Of a DNA stretch of 64,000 nucleotides, positions 1 through 10,453 are shown piece after piece. How positions within the stretch are numbered: position 1 is the first letter of the stretch; the number at the start of each line of letters is the position of its first letter. The position numbers were made by a program, and so were the translations under genes. The stretch is from Pseudomonas rhizosphaerae. Its GTDB lineage: Bacteria > Pseudomonadota > Gammaproteobacteria > Pseudomonadales > Pseudomonadaceae. The notes beneath the pieces were generated by a model, which did not search any database, was not told where the DNA came from, and saw only the letters and a list, made by a program, of their open reading frames with translations. The stretch is taken from the NCBI RefSeq assembly GCF_000761155.1, contig NZ_CP009533.1, positions 3,109,001-3,173,000 of the forward strand, given 5' to 3'.

Positions 1-710
1 TGCTGCTGGTGGTCATCGGCAGCGGTGTACCGCTGGCCATGCTCGGCTATTGGCTGGTGAAGGGCTCGTCGGCCGCTTTCCCCGTGGCGGCCATTGGCGA
101 GGCATTGCTGACCTCGCTGTCATTGGCGTTGGGTGGGGCGGCCCTGTGCCTGGCGCTGGCATTGCCCGTCGGCCTGCTGGTAGTGCGCCATCGCGGTCGC
201 CTGGCGATCTGGGCAGAGCGCTTGCCTTACCTGCTGCATGCCCTGCCAGGGCTGGTGATCGCACTGACCCTGGTGTACTTCGCCCTGCACTATGTGCCGG
301 CGATGTACCAGACCACCGGCTTGCTGTTGCTGGCCTACGCGCTGCTGTTCCTGCCCCTGGCGCAGGCGCCGGTGCGCACCGCTCTGAACAAGGCCGCGCC
401 GCAACTGGAAGAAGCGGCGCGCACCCTGGGTGCTACGCCCTTTTCCGCTTTCTGCCGGGTGACGTTGCCCATCATCTTCCCGGCCATGGCCGCAGCCTTC
501 GCGCTGGTGTTCCTGGACGGCATGAAGGAGCTCACTGCCACTCTGGTTCTGGCCCCTACCGGCATGACCACCCTGGCAACCGAGGTGTGGTCGCACACCT
601 CGAACATGGAATTCGCTGCCGCAGCGCCCTATGCGGCCCTGCTGATTCTGATTTCAGGTGTGCCGGTGTACCTGCTCACGACCCGGATGTATCTGAACCA
701 AACACGTTAG
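1..710 (+). CDS. ABC transporter permease, C-terminal part (iron(III)/FbpB-type)
   Basis: The reading frame is already open at the first base, so the gene is cut at its 5' end and about 235 residues remain. They form several hydrophobic membrane segments and carry the permease EAA loop (EEAARTLGA, then PIIFPAMAAAF), the site that contacts the ATPase in binding-protein-dependent importers. The closing part (DGMKELTATL, then a conserved TEVW) resembles the second half of the fused Fe(III) permeases FbpB/SfuB. The substrate cannot be fixed because the binding protein and ATPase lie outside the window. A REP palindrome follows the stop, and the next gene is convergent. Confidence 0.85.
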   Translation, partial: LLVVIGSGVPLAMLGYWLVKGSSAAFPVAAIGEALLTSLSLALGGAALCLALALPVGLLVVRHRGRLAIWAERLPYLLHALPGLVIALTLVYFALHYVPAMYQTTGLLLLAYALLFLPLAQAPVRTALNKAAPQLEEAARTLGATPFSAFCRVTLPIIFPAMAAAFALVFLDGMKELTATLVLAPTGMTTLATEVWSHTSNMEFAAAAPYAALLILISGVPVYLLTTRMYLNQTR

Positions 711-715
711 GCCCT

Positions 716-808
716 CCTGTAGGAGCGGTCCGTGGCCGCGAAAAGGGCAACGCGGTTCGTCAGGTAGACCGCAGTGCGCCTTTCGCGGCCTATGACCGCT
801 CCTACAGG
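716..808. repeat. Inverted pair of REP palindromes (GTAGGAGCGG family)
   Basis: The left arm reads CCTGTAGGAGCGGTC then GGCCGCGAAA. The right arm reads TTTCGCGGCC then GACCGCTCCTACAGG. The two half-elements face each other across about 30 bases, in the gap between two convergent genes. A pair of the same family, in the other orientation, lies at 47998-48077. Such extragenic palindromes are common in P. putida-group genomes and may stabilise or end transcripts. Confidence 0.85.
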
Positions 809-815
809 CGGGCAT

Positions 816-2750
816 CTAGGCACGGAATTGGCCCAGGCTGGCTTTCAGCTGGGCCGCGAGCTTGTCGAGTTCCCTGCTGCTGGCGGTGGTTTGCTGCACG
901 GCGAACGCCGCTTTCTCCGCCTGCGCATGAATCACCTCCACCCTGCCCTTCACGGCTTGCGCGCCGCGCGCTTGCTGCTCGGCGGCCTGCGTGGCCAGGC
1001 CGATCGCCGAATGCACCTGCTCCACAGAGGTCTGCACGGCCTGCTGCAACCGCGCACTGTCGCGCAGCACCGCCAAGCCTTCGTCCGCCTGACGTCCGGC
1101 CTGGCCGATGGCAGCCACCGCCTCGCGCGCGCCAGCCTGCAACGCGCCGATGTGCGCCTGGATGTCGCCGGTCGAGCTCTGCGTCTTGCTCGCCAGCGCC
1201 CGCACCTCGTCGGCGACCACGGCAAAACCACGTCCGGTTTCTCCGGCCCGCGCGGCTTCGATGGCGGCATTGAGCGCCAGCAGATTGGTCTGCTCGGCGA
1301 TCCCATGGATCACCGTCAACACCACTTCGATCTGCTGACTCTGCTCGGCCAAGCGTTCGATCACCTTGGAGCCGTTCTGCACCTGCCCAGCCAACGCCTC
1401 GATCAAGCCACCGACCTGCTGCGAGGCACGGGTGTTGTCATCCGTGGCCCGACGGATCTGCGCCACCTGCTGCAAGGCCGACTGCATCGCCTGGCTCTCG
1501 GCCTGAGCCTCGTCGGCCATCTGCGACAGGTCGTGCAGGCTCTGCGCCACTTCATCGCGCTGCAAGCGGGCAGCGTCGTCGGCACCGGCGTTGCGCTGGG
1601 CCATGCTGCCGATCTCGACCCCGGTCTTGTGCGCCACCTCGCCTGCTTCGCGTACGATGGGCTGCAGCTTGTCGACGAAACGGTTGACCGCCGCCGCCAT
1701 GTCGCCAATCTCGTCGCGGCTGTGGATAGCGACCCGCTTGGTCAGGTCCCCCTCACCCGCCGCCAGGTCGTCCAGCGCACCGACCAGCAAACGCAGCCGG
1801 TGCACCACACGCCGCCCCAGGACTGCGGCCAGCACCACCAGCATCACCAGCCCCACCAGGGCCAGGCACAGCCCGATGCGCCAGCGCAACTGCGCCGCAG
1901 CGGCCTGCACCGTGCTGTGGGTATTGGCCTGCATGGTCGTCGCCGCCGATTCCGCCGACTGCAGACGCGCTTGCAGGGCCTTGGCACTTTCGGCCGAGGC
2001 GCCTTGCAGGCTTTCGCCCACCAATTGCCCGGCATTGGCGATCAGTGCGGCAAAACGCTTGTCCAGCTCAGTCACTTCGGCCTCGACGCCTGCACGCGAC
2101 ACGGCCATCAACACGCGACCGATCTCCACGCCATTGGGGCTGATCGAAGCCTCGACATAGATCACCGACGGATCCGTCTTGGCCGCATCAAGCACCTTGT
2201 CCAAGGCTCGCTCGCCTGCACCCTTGGCCAGCAGCGCCTGGTTGATCGGGTTGTCGCGGTTCAGGTAACGGGTCAGGTGCTCGCCCTGAGCATCGTTGTA
2301 GATCACGAACAGCACATTGGGATTGCGCTGGGCGCGGCGGGCGAACTCGGAAAGCGTCGGCACATCGTTGTCCCACATCGCCCGCGGCGCGACCGAAGCC
2401 AGCAGCTCGGCCATATCGGTGGCCGATTCCTGCAGGTCCTTGTCCAGGGTCGCTCGAATCTGCGCCTGCTCCTGGGTCAGTCGCGCCGACAAACCGGCAC
2501 TCAGGCGCTGGCGGGTATTACCGGAAAGACTCTCCAGACCGGAGGACACCTCCGCGCTGGCGCTTTGCAGCTCGCCCGTCAGCCGTTGGCTGTCCTGGGC
2601 CATGCGCTGGTCCAGATCCGCCTCGAGCGCGGTCACCGTGCTTCGCGTGAGCGCAATGGCCGCCAGTACCTGCACCAAAAGAGCGATACCCAAGGCGATG
2701 AAAACCGGACGCAGCAAACGGCTGCGCAGAAGAGAAAGGACAGCGGACAT
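816..2750 (-). CDS. Methyl-accepting chemotaxis protein
   Basis: This 644-residue transmembrane chemoreceptor would sense a ligand in the periplasm and control CheA through CheW. There is a first membrane helix at about residues 13-33, a periplasmic sensor region of roughly 255 residues, a second membrane helix near 290-313 ([14 protein letters not shown]) and a HAMP domain ([15 protein letters not shown]). The cytoplasmic hairpin has the receptor signature [20 protein letters not shown] followed by [12 protein letters not shown]. The start has AAGGGG a few bases upstream. No C-terminal CheR-tethering pentapeptide is present. The ligand cannot be inferred, because the sensor region is not obviously a dCache or four-helix domain. 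Confidence 0.93.
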   Translation of the reverse strand: MSAVLSLLRSRLLRPVFIALGIALLVQVLAAIALTRSTVTALEADLDQRMAQDSQRLTGELQSASAEVSSGLESLSGNTRQRLSAGLSARLTQEQAQIRATLDKDLQESATDMAELLASVAPRAMWDNDVPTLSEFARRAQRNPNVLFVIYNDAQGEHLTRYLNRDNPINQALLAKGAGERALDKVLDAAKTDPSVIYVEASISPNGVEIGRVLMAVSRAGVEAEVTELDKRFAALIANAGQLVGESLQGASAESAKALQARLQSAESAATTMQANTHSTVQAAAAQLRWRIGLCLALVGLVMLVVLAAVLGRRVVHRLRLLVGALDDLAAGEGDLTKRVAIHSRDEIGDMAAAVNRFVDKLQPIVREAGEVAHKTGVEIGSMAQRNAGADDAARLQRDEVAQSLHDLSQMADEAQAESQAMQSALQQVAQIRRATDDNTRASQQVGGLIEALAGQVQNGSKVIERLAEQSQQIEVVLTVIHGIAEQTNLLALNAAIEAARAGETGRGFAVVADEVRALASKTQSSTGDIQAHIGALQAGAREAVAAIGQAGRQADEGLAVLRDSARLQQAVQTSVEQVHSAIGLATQAAEQQARGAQAVKGRVEVIHAQAEKAAFAVQQTTASSRELDKLAAQLKASLGQFRA

Positions 2751-2849
2751 GTGAATCCCCTTTTTATTGACGCCATCGTAATACTGGCACCTGATTCGGA
2801 ATCACACAGCAAACGCCGTGCCGGACGGATGACCTGTCCCTGAAACGAC

Positions 2850-2872
2850 AAAAGGCCCCGAAGGGCCTTTTG
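2850..2872 (-). terminator. Rho-independent terminator after purA
   Basis: The palindrome AAAAGGCCC-CGAA-GGGCCTTTT gives a GC-rich stem ending in T residues on the minus strand. It lies about 20 bases beyond the purA stop. The symmetric A/T flanks could also act on the plus strand, but no gene reads in from there. Confidence 0.8.
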
Positions 2873-2892
2873 CTGTGATGCACGAACCGCTA

Positions 2893-4236
<1,344 letters not shown>

Positions 4237-5424
4237 TCAAGAGGCCAGTGGCAGTACTTGCCATTGTCCGTTCTGCTGAATCAATTGACGGTCGCAATCT
4301 GCCTCGCCAGCAGCCTCGATCGTCTGGCCCGGCAGGGCCTGGACCACGCGCTGGCCCTCGCGGCGCAGCTGGCAGACCGCCTGCCACAATGCTGCATCGG
4401 TGCTGTCAGGCATCCACACGCCGCCGGACGGCAATTCGATCCGGGCTTGGCCCAAGGTAACCAGGGACTTGAGGTCCGTGGAAAACCCCGTGGCCGGGCG
4501 GGCGCGACCGAAGTCCGCACCAATGTCGTCGTAGCGGCCGCCCTGGGCGATGGACTGGCCCATGCCTGGAACGAACACGGCAAACACCACGCCGGTGTGG
4601 TAGTGATAACCGCGCAGTTCGCCCAGGTCGAAGTACAGCGGCAATTCTGGAAAACGCAACGACAAGCGCTCGGCGATTGCCAGCAGGTCATCCAGCGCCG
4701 TCAGCACTGCCGTCGGTGCATTGGCCAGACGTACCTTGGCCTGGGCCAGCACTTCACGCCCGCCACACAGTCCGACCAGGGCGCGCAGCATCTCGGCCAG
4801 GTCGGCTGGCAGCCCTTGGGTAAGGGCAATCACTTCGTCGATGGCCTTGCGCTGCAAGGCATCGAACAACTGTTGCTCGACGTCGCCCGACAGGCCCGCC
4901 GCGCGGGCCAGGCCGCGGTAGATACCGACATGCCCCAGATCCATGTGCACGTCTGGTACGTCGGCCATCTCGAGCATGGTCAGCATCAGGCTGATGACTT
5001 CCACGTCGCTGCTCGGGCTGGCATCGCCATACAGCTCCGCGCCCAGCTGGATGGGGCTGCGCGAGCTGGACAATGCTCGCGGCTGCGCATGCAGCACGCT
5101 GCCGGCATAGCACAGACGATTCGGCCCTTCGCGGCGCAGGGTGTGCGCATCGATACGCGCCACCTGAGGCGTGATGTCGGCACGGAAACCCATCTGCCGG
5201 CCCGATTGCGGGTCGATCACCTTGAAGGTGCGCAGATCAAGGTCCTGGCCGGCGCCGGTCAGCAGCGACTCGAGGTATTCGATGTGCGGGGTCACGACGA
5301 ACTCGTAACCCCAGCTCTGGAACAGGTCCAACACCTGGCGCCGCGCGACTTCGATGCGCGCAGCCTCAGGCGGCAGTACTTCTTCGATGCCATCTGGCAG
5401 CAGCCAGCGGTCTACCGTTGCCAT
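4237..5424 (-). CDS. hisZ: ATP phosphoribosyltransferase regulatory subunit
   Basis: HisZ is a histidyl-tRNA-synthetase-like protein that pairs with the short form of HisG to make and regulate the first enzyme of histidine synthesis. The 395 residues start with [18 protein letters not shown]. The class II synthetase-like core has [15 protein letters not shown] (motif 2 region) and [15 protein letters not shown]. The anticodon-binding domain of true HisRS is missing, as expected for HisZ. It lies between the hflC terminator and purA, so it probably starts its own purA-containing transcript. Confidence 0.95.
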   Translation of the reverse strand: MATVDRWLLPDGIEEVLPPEAARIEVARRQVLDLFQSWGYEFVVTPHIEYLESLLTGAGQDLDLRTFKVIDPQSGRQMGFRADITPQVARIDAHTLRREGPNRLCYAGSVLHAQPRALSSSRSPIQLGAELYGDASPSSDVEVISLMLTMLEMADVPDVHMDLGHVGIYRGLARAAGLSGDVEQQLFDALQRKAIDEVIALTQGLPADLAEMLRALVGLCGGREVLAQAKVRLANAPTAVLTALDDLLAIAERLSLRFPELPLYFDLGELRGYHYHTGVVFAVFVPGMGQSIAQGGRYDDIGADFGRARPATGFSTDLKSLVTLGQARIELPSGGVWMPDSTDAALWQAVCQLRREGQRVVQALPGQTIEAAGEADCDRQLIQQNGQWQVLPLAS

Positions 5425-5563
5425 TACGCCTTTCCCCTATGATCCGGGTGGCCTGCCGTCGGGCTAGCCTTGAGTGAAGCAGAAATCGCCCACCGCAAGC
5501 ATGTCGCGGGGCAATGTCCTCATGAACCGGGCCTATGAATCGGCCAATCGATCTTGCAGACGC

Positions 5564-5587
5564 AAAAAAGCCGGGAATTTCCCGGCT
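5564..5587 (-). terminator. Rho-independent terminator after hflC
   Basis: On the minus strand the stem AGCCGGGAA-ATTCCCGGCT is followed directly by a run of six T. It lies about 75 bases past the hflC stop and would close the long nnrD-to-hflC transcript. A second GC hairpin without a T-run lies between it and hflC (5621-5651). Confidence 0.85.
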
Positions 5588-5620
5588 GCCGCATCATACA
5601 CACGTTTCGCCGATCGTTCA

Positions 5621-5651
5621 CCCCGCCGAACGGTTAAACCGCCCGGCGGGG
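5621..5651. other. Nested GC hairpin downstream of hflC
   Basis: Eight-base arms CCCCGCCG and CGGCGGGG enclose an inner inverted repeat CGGTT-A-AACCG. There is no T-run, so it may stabilise the 3' end ahead of the true terminator. The rest of the 235-base gap from hisZ to hflC shows no further gene. Confidence 0.55.
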
Positions 5652-5659
5652 AAAGCCGA

Positions 5660-6529
5660 TCAGGGCTTGTACTTCTCCATGAAGCGGAAGAAATCGCTCT
5701 TGGAGTCCAGCACCATCACGTCGCTCTTGTTGGCGAAGCTCTGGCGGTACGCCTGCAGGCTGCGGAAGAAGGAATAGAATTCCTGATCCTGGCCATAAGC
5801 CTGGGCGTAGATGGACGCCGCTTGCGCATCACCGTCACCGCGCGCTTCCTCGGACTCACGATAGGCTTCGGCGAGCAGAACACGACGCTGGCGATCGGCA
5901 TCGGCACGGATGCCTTCGGCCAGTTCGTTACCCTTGGCACGGTGCTCGCGCGCCTCGCGCTCACGCTCGGTGCTCATGCGCTCGAACACGCTGCGGTTGA
6001 CTTCCTTGGGCAGGTCGATGGCCTTGACGCGCACGTCGATGACTTCGATCCCCAGCTCCTTGTCTGCCATGCGGTTGAGCGACGTGGTGATGTCGGACAT
6101 CAACGCGTCACGCTCACCCGATACCACCTCGTGCAGGGTGCGCTTGCCGAACTGGTCGCGCAGGCCCGATTCCAGACGACGCGACAGACGCTCGTCGGCG
6201 ATCTGCTTCATGCCGGAAGTGGCCGTGTAGTAGCGCTCGGCATCCTTCACGCGCCATTTGGCGTAGGCGTCGACCATCACCGCTTTCTTCTCCAGGGTCA
6301 GGAACCGCTGGGTCGGGGCGTCGAGGGTCATCAGCCGTGCGTCGAACTTGCGCACCTGGTTGACGTACGGCAGCTTCACATGCAGGCCAGGCTGGACATC
6401 GGCCTGGACCACGCGACCGAATTGCAGCAGGACCGCACGTTCGGTTTGCGCCACGATGTAGAAGCAGTTCCATGCTGCCACCGCCAGGACGACGGCGACG
6501 ATCAGGGCGATCACAGATTTATTGCCCAT
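5660..6529 (-). CDS. hflC: Protease modulator HflC
   Basis: This is a 289-residue SPFH/stomatin-family membrane protein. With HflK it forms a large complex around FtsH in the inner membrane and limits FtsH proteolysis. An N-terminal hydrophobic segment (ALIVAVVLAVAAWNCFYIV) anchors it. The band-7 domain follows with FGRVVQADVQPGLHVKLP and the coiled-coil stretch EREAREHRAKGNELAEGIRA. Its ATG overlaps the hflK stop by one base (TGATG), so the pair is translationally coupled. Confidence 0.97.
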   Translation of the reverse strand: MGNKSVIALIVAVVLAVAAWNCFYIVAQTERAVLLQFGRVVQADVQPGLHVKLPYVNQVRKFDARLMTLDAPTQRFLTLEKKAVMVDAYAKWRVKDAERYYTATSGMKQIADERLSRRLESGLRDQFGKRTLHEVVSGERDALMSDITTSLNRMADKELGIEVIDVRVKAIDLPKEVNRSVFERMSTEREREAREHRAKGNELAEGIRADADRQRRVLLAEAYRESEEARGDGDAQAASIYAQAYGQDQEFYSFFRSLQAYRQSFANKSDVMVLDSKSDFFRFMEKYKP

Positions 6530-7713
6530 CAGCGACTCTCCCTTGAACGCATTTCACGCTGTTGCTGCTGCAGGTCGGCTGCGGCGCGTGCGCCGGCGGC
6601 GTCGCTCGCCGATGAAGGCGTGGCAGCGGCGGGCGTGGTGCTGTTGTTGCGGTCACCACCGACCATCTTGTCCAGCGGCAGGTAGATCAGGTTGTTCTGA
6701 CCTTCCTTGCTGGCCACCAGCACCTTGCTGGTGTTGCTGTAGACGTCCTGCATGGTTTCCAGGTACAGGCGCTGGCGGGTCACGTCGGGCGCCTTGCGGT
6801 ACTCGGTGACCAGCTTGGTGAAGCGATCGGCCTCACCCTTGGCGCGCGATACGACTTCGTCACGGTAACCGTTGGCATCCTCGATAATGCGCTGGGCCTG
6901 ACCACGAGCCTCGGGAATCACGCCGTTGGCATAGCCTTCAGCCTGGTTGCGCGAGCGCTGTTCGTCTTCACGGGCACGAATCACGTCGTCGAAGGCTTCC
7001 TGCACTTCACGCGGGGCCGCCGCGCTCTGTACGTTGACCTGGGTGACGGTGATACCGGTCTGGTAGGTGTCGAGGAAACGCTGCAGGCGCTCCTTGATCT
7101 CGCCGGCCATCTGCTCGCGGCCTTCGGTCAGCACCTGGTCCATGGCGGTGGAGCCCACCACATGGCGCAGCGCACTGTCGGTGGCATGCTGCAGGCTGAT
7201 TTCAGGCTGGTCGACGCGCAGGACGAAGTCCTGCAGGTTGGTGATCTTGTACTGCACGGTCAGCGGCACCTCGACGATGTTCTCGTCTTCGGTGAGCATC
7301 TGGCCCTGCTTGGTATACGAACGCTCGCGCGTGACGTTTTCCAGGTACTTGCGATCGATCGGCGGGAAGTAGATGTTCAGGCCTGGACCCACGGTTTCGT
7401 AGTACTTGCCGAAGCGCAACACCACGGCCTGCTCCTGCTCGTCGACCACGTACACCGCGCTGTACAGCCAGATAGCGCCGAGCACGGCAAGGCCGATGCC
7501 CAACAGGCCGAGACCACCGCCCTTGGACGTGCCTCCCCCGTCGCCACCGCCACCTGTGCGTTTCTTTCCACCGCCGAACAAACCGTTCAGGCTGTCCTGC
7601 AGCTTGCGGAAGGCCTCGTCGAGATCCGGTGGCCCCTTGCGGTCGCCTCCACGGCGTTTACCACCCCAAGGATCTTGATTGTTCGAGTTGCCACCCGGCT
7701 CATTCCAAGCCAT
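6529..7713 (-). CDS. hflK: FtsH protease activity modulator HflK
   Basis: This is the SPFH-family partner of HflC around FtsH. The 394 residues begin MAWNEPGGNSNNQDPWGG, a Gly/Asn-rich cytoplasmic head. They continue with a membrane helix (GLLGIGLAVLGAIWLYSAVYVV), the band-7 domain (VVLRFGKYYETVGPGLN) and a coiled coil. The start at 7713 has a GGAGAG ribosome site and the family N-terminus. An upstream ATG at 7800 would add 29 atypical residues. The C-terminal tail is Ala/Ser/Gln-rich and ends in charged residues. Confidence 0.96.
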   Translation of the reverse strand: MAWNEPGGNSNNQDPWGGKRRGGDRKGPPDLDEAFRKLQDSLNGLFGGGKKRTGGGGDGGGTSKGGGLGLLGIGLAVLGAIWLYSAVYVVDEQEQAVVLRFGKYYETVGPGLNIYFPPIDRKYLENVTRERSYTKQGQMLTEDENIVEVPLTVQYKITNLQDFVLRVDQPEISLQHATDSALRHVVGSTAMDQVLTEGREQMAGEIKERLQRFLDTYQTGITVTQVNVQSAAAPREVQEAFDDVIRAREDEQRSRNQAEGYANGVIPEARGQAQRIIEDANGYRDEVVSRAKGEADRFTKLVTEYRKAPDVTRQRLYLETMQDVYSNTSKVLVASKEGQNNLIYLPLDKMVGGDRNNSTTPAAATPSSASDAAGARAAADLQQQQREMRSRESR

Positions 7714-7809
7714 AGCGCTCTCCATCTGATAAAGCAAAGACGCACCCACGGCGCGCCGACCAATGCTACAGAATGCCCGACATGACAGCACAGCTGCCAC
7801 GTCAGGCTT

Positions 7810-9111
7810 TTATTGCAAAGTGTGTTGCTCGATGAATTCAGCGGGCTCCATGCCTTCGCGACTGACCAGGCGATTGAGCTCCGCACGCGGCAGGCGGATT
7901 GCCAGCAGACTGCCACCTTGCTCATCATGCGCTTCGCTTTGCACCGCGCCCAGCGAAAACAGCTGGGCACGCAGACGGCCAAGGTTCTGGCCCAACTGCA
8001 GCGTCCCGACGAACAGGTCTTCGCCCAGCAATTCGGCGACCGCCTGCTTGATCAGCTCAAGACCGCGGCCATCGCGCGCCGACACCCAGACCCGTACGGG
8101 CTTGCCGTCCGCATCGCGCTGTATCTGCGGCTCGACGCCCTCGAGCAGATCGAGTTTGTTATACACCTCGAGGATCGGCAAGCCTTGCGCGCCGATCTCG
8201 GTAAGGACCGCCATGACCTGCTCGATCTGCGCCATGCGCTCGGGCTCATGGGCGTCGATCACATGCAGCAGCAGGTCGGAGTTGCTCGATTCCTCGAGGG
8301 TGGCACGGAACGCTTCGACCAGCTTGTGCGGCAGGTGCCGAATGAAGCCCACCGTGTCGGCCAGGATCACTGGCCCCAGGTCGTTCAACTCGAGCCGGCG
8401 CAAGGTCGGGTCGAGGGTGGCGAACAACTGGTCGGCCGCGTACACCTCGGAACGGGTGACGGCGTTGAACAGGGTCGATTTGCCGGCGTTGGTGTAGCCC
8501 ACCAGGGACACCGATGGAATATCGGCACGCCGACGTCCGCGACGGGCCTGCTCGCGCTGACTGCGCACTTTTTCCAGGCGCTGCTTGATCTGGCGCAGGC
8601 GTACCCGCAGCAGGCGCCGGTCGGTTTCCAGCTGGGTTTCACCCGGACCGCGCAGGCCGATACCACCGCCCTGGCGCTCCAGGTGAGTCCAGCCGCGAAC
8701 CAGCCGTGTACTCATGTGCTCGAGCTGGGCCAGTTCGACCTGCAGCTTGCCTTCATGGGTACGAGCGCGTTGCGCGAAGATATCCAGGATCAGACCGGTA
8801 CGGTCCAGCACGCGGCACTCGAAGACCTTCTCGAGGTTGCGTTCCTGGCTGGGTGTGAGGGTGTGATTGAAGATCACCAGATCCGCGTGTTCGGTCTTGA
8901 CCTGATCACGCAGTTCCTCGACCTTGCCACTGCCGATCAGAAATTTGGCACTGGGCCGATGACGGGCGACATTGACGAATGCAACAGTCTCGGCGCCGGC
9001 CGAAATGGCCAGCTCCTGAAACTCCTGCGGGTCTTCACGCGCCTCAGGGTCCTGACCGTCCAGATGAACGAGGATCGCTCGCTCACCACCACCGTGGCGC
9101 TCAAAGAACAA
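7810..9111 (-). CDS. hflX: Ribosome-associated GTPase HflX
   Basis: HflX binds the 50S subunit and splits or rescues ribosomes stalled by stress. The 433 residues have the HflX N-terminal domain, a Gly-rich linker (ERQGGGIGLRGPGETQLETD), and a G domain with P-loop GYTNAGKSTLFN, DTVGFI and NKLD. It lies 12 bases after hfq and 96 bases before hflK, within one run. Confidence 0.96.
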   Translation of the reverse strand: MFFERHGGGERAILVHLDGQDPEAREDPQEFQELAISAGAETVAFVNVARHRPSAKFLIGSGKVEELRDQVKTEHADLVIFNHTLTPSQERNLEKVFECRVLDRTGLILDIFAQRARTHEGKLQVELAQLEHMSTRLVRGWTHLERQGGGIGLRGPGETQLETDRRLLRVRLRQIKQRLEKVRSQREQARRGRRRADIPSVSLVGYTNAGKSTLFNAVTRSEVYAADQLFATLDPTLRRLELNDLGPVILADTVGFIRHLPHKLVEAFRATLEESSNSDLLLHVIDAHEPERMAQIEQVMAVLTEIGAQGLPILEVYNKLDLLEGVEPQIQRDADGKPVRVWVSARDGRGLELIKQAVAELLGEDLFVGTLQLGQNLGRLRAQLFSLGAVQSEAHDEQGGSLLAIRLPRAELNRLVSREGMEPAEFIEQHTLQ

Positions 9112-9123
9112 GGCAGACTCCTA

Positions 9124-9384
9124 TCAAGCGTTACCTGGGTCGGTGTCGCCCTGCTCGGATTCGGTCGCGCTGGGCAGACGAATCGGACGCACCGGTACAA
9201 CCGTGGAAATTGCATGTTTGTAGACCATCTGGCTGACAGTGTTCTTCAGCAGGATGACGAACTGGTCGAACGATTCGATCTGGCCCTGCAACTTGATACC
9301 GTTCACCAGATAGATCGAGACGCCGACCTTCTCTTTACGCAAGGTGTTCAAGTAAGGGTCTTGTAGCGAATGCCCTTTTGACAT
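9124..9384 (-). CDS. hfq: RNA chaperone Hfq
   Basis: Hfq is the Sm-like hexamer that pairs small RNAs with mRNAs and, in Pseudomonas, works with Crc in catabolite repression. The 86-residue protein starts [19 protein letters not shown]. It contains the Sm1 motif ([19 protein letters not shown]) and the Sm2 motif ([10 protein letters not shown]), plus a short polar tail. The start at 9384 has a strong AAAGGAG site. An upstream in-frame ATG at 9456 is rejected. The 94-base gap to miaA can hold an hfq promoter. Confidence 0.98.
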   Translation of the reverse strand: MSKGHSLQDPYLNTLRKEKVGVSIYLVNGIKLQGQIESFDQFVILLKNTVSQMVYKHAISTVVPVRPIRLPSATESEQGDTDPGNA

Positions 9385-9478
9385 GTGCCGCACTCCTTTA
9401 AGGATCAATAGTGGAAAAGCTGTAAAAAGATAAAGGCTCTGACCGTCAGACCCCAAGGATAGACGGCAATTGCGGGAC

Positions 9479-10450
9479 TCAGCTCAATATGGAGGCCGAG
9501 CCCAGGTATTTCAAGGCGCGAGACAGATTGTCGCCCGCCAGACTGTCGAGCCAGTGCAGATCGGCCCAACCGCGCAACCAGGTGAACTGCCGCTTGGCCA
9601 ATTGGCGCGTGGCGATGATGCCGCGTTCGCGCATCTGCACCTCGGTCAGCTTGCCATCCAGATGATCCCAGACTTGCCGATAGCCTACCGCTCGTATAGA
9701 CGCAAGCCCTGCATGCAAGTCACTTCGAGCACGCAAGGCAGTGACCTCATCAACGAAGCCTTGTTCCAGCATTTGTTCGAAACGCAGGGCAATTCGCTCA
9801 TGCAGCACCGAACGGTCAGTAGGCGCGATGGCCAGGTTGGCCACAGTATAGGGCAATTGCCCGCTTGCCAATGCGCCTGGTTCGGTACTTTGCGCAGATT
9901 GTCGCGCACGCAGCTCGGTCATGCTCGACCCGCTCACGCGGTACACCTCGAGTGCCCGGACCAGCCGTTGCGGATCGTTGGGATGAATGCGCGCGGCGGA
10001 TACCGGGTCGATCGCCGCGAGCTGGTCGTGCAACGCCTGCCAGCCGTCGCGAGCGGCCTGCGCTTCCAGGTCGGCGCGCACCTGCGCATCGGCGCCGGGC
10101 ATGTCTGCCAGCCCTTCGAGCAGGGCCTTGAAATACAGCATGGTGCCGCCCACCAGCAGCGGAATGTTGCCGCGCGCGGTGATCTGCGCCATGGCCTGCA
10201 GCGCGTCGCGGCGAAAGTCGGCGGCGCTGTAGCTTTGCGCCGGGTCAAGGATATCGATCAGAGCATGTGGGTGGGCTTCCAGCACTGCGGGCGACGGCTT
10301 GGCCGTGCCGATGTCCATGCCGCGGTAGACCAGCGCCGAGTCGACGCTGATCAGCTCGCACGGCAACACCTTGCTCAGCTCGATAGCGAGATCGGTCTTG
10401 CCGGCGGCAGTAGGCCCCATGAGGAAGATCGCCGGAGGTAGGCCACTCAT
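9479..10450 (-). CDS. miaA: tRNA dimethylallyltransferase
   Basis: MiaA transfers a dimethylallyl group to N6 of A37 in tRNAs reading UNN codons. It opens with the P-loop [14 protein letters not shown] and keeps [19 protein letters not shown] and the tRNA-binding region ([11 protein letters not shown], then [12 protein letters not shown]). At 323 residues it is the normal length. It starts three bases after the mutL stop. Confidence 0.97.
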   Translation of the reverse strand: MSGLPPAIFLMGPTAAGKTDLAIELSKVLPCELISVDSALVYRGMDIGTAKPSPAVLEAHPHALIDILDPAQSYSAADFRRDALQAMAQITARGNIPLLVGGTMLYFKALLEGLADMPGADAQVRADLEAQAARDGWQALHDQLAAIDPVSAARIHPNDPQRLVRALEVYRVSGSSMTELRARQSAQSTEPGALASGQLPYTVANLAIAPTDRSVLHERIALRFEQMLEQGFVDEVTALRARSDLHAGLASIRAVGYRQVWDHLDGKLTEVQMRERGIIATRQLAKRQFTWLRGWADLHWLDSLAGDNLSRALKYLGSASILS

Positions 10451-10453
10451 CGA

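Noticed and set aside
716..808. Reading the REP pair as a terminator or small RNA
   Set aside because: No T-run, and the same unit recurs elsewhere in the window, as expected of REP sequences.
774..2843. Long plus-strand open frame across the chemoreceptor gene
   Set aside because: It is antisense to a clear MCP, has a His/Arg/Gln-rich composition and no recognisable domain; high GC leaves such frames open.
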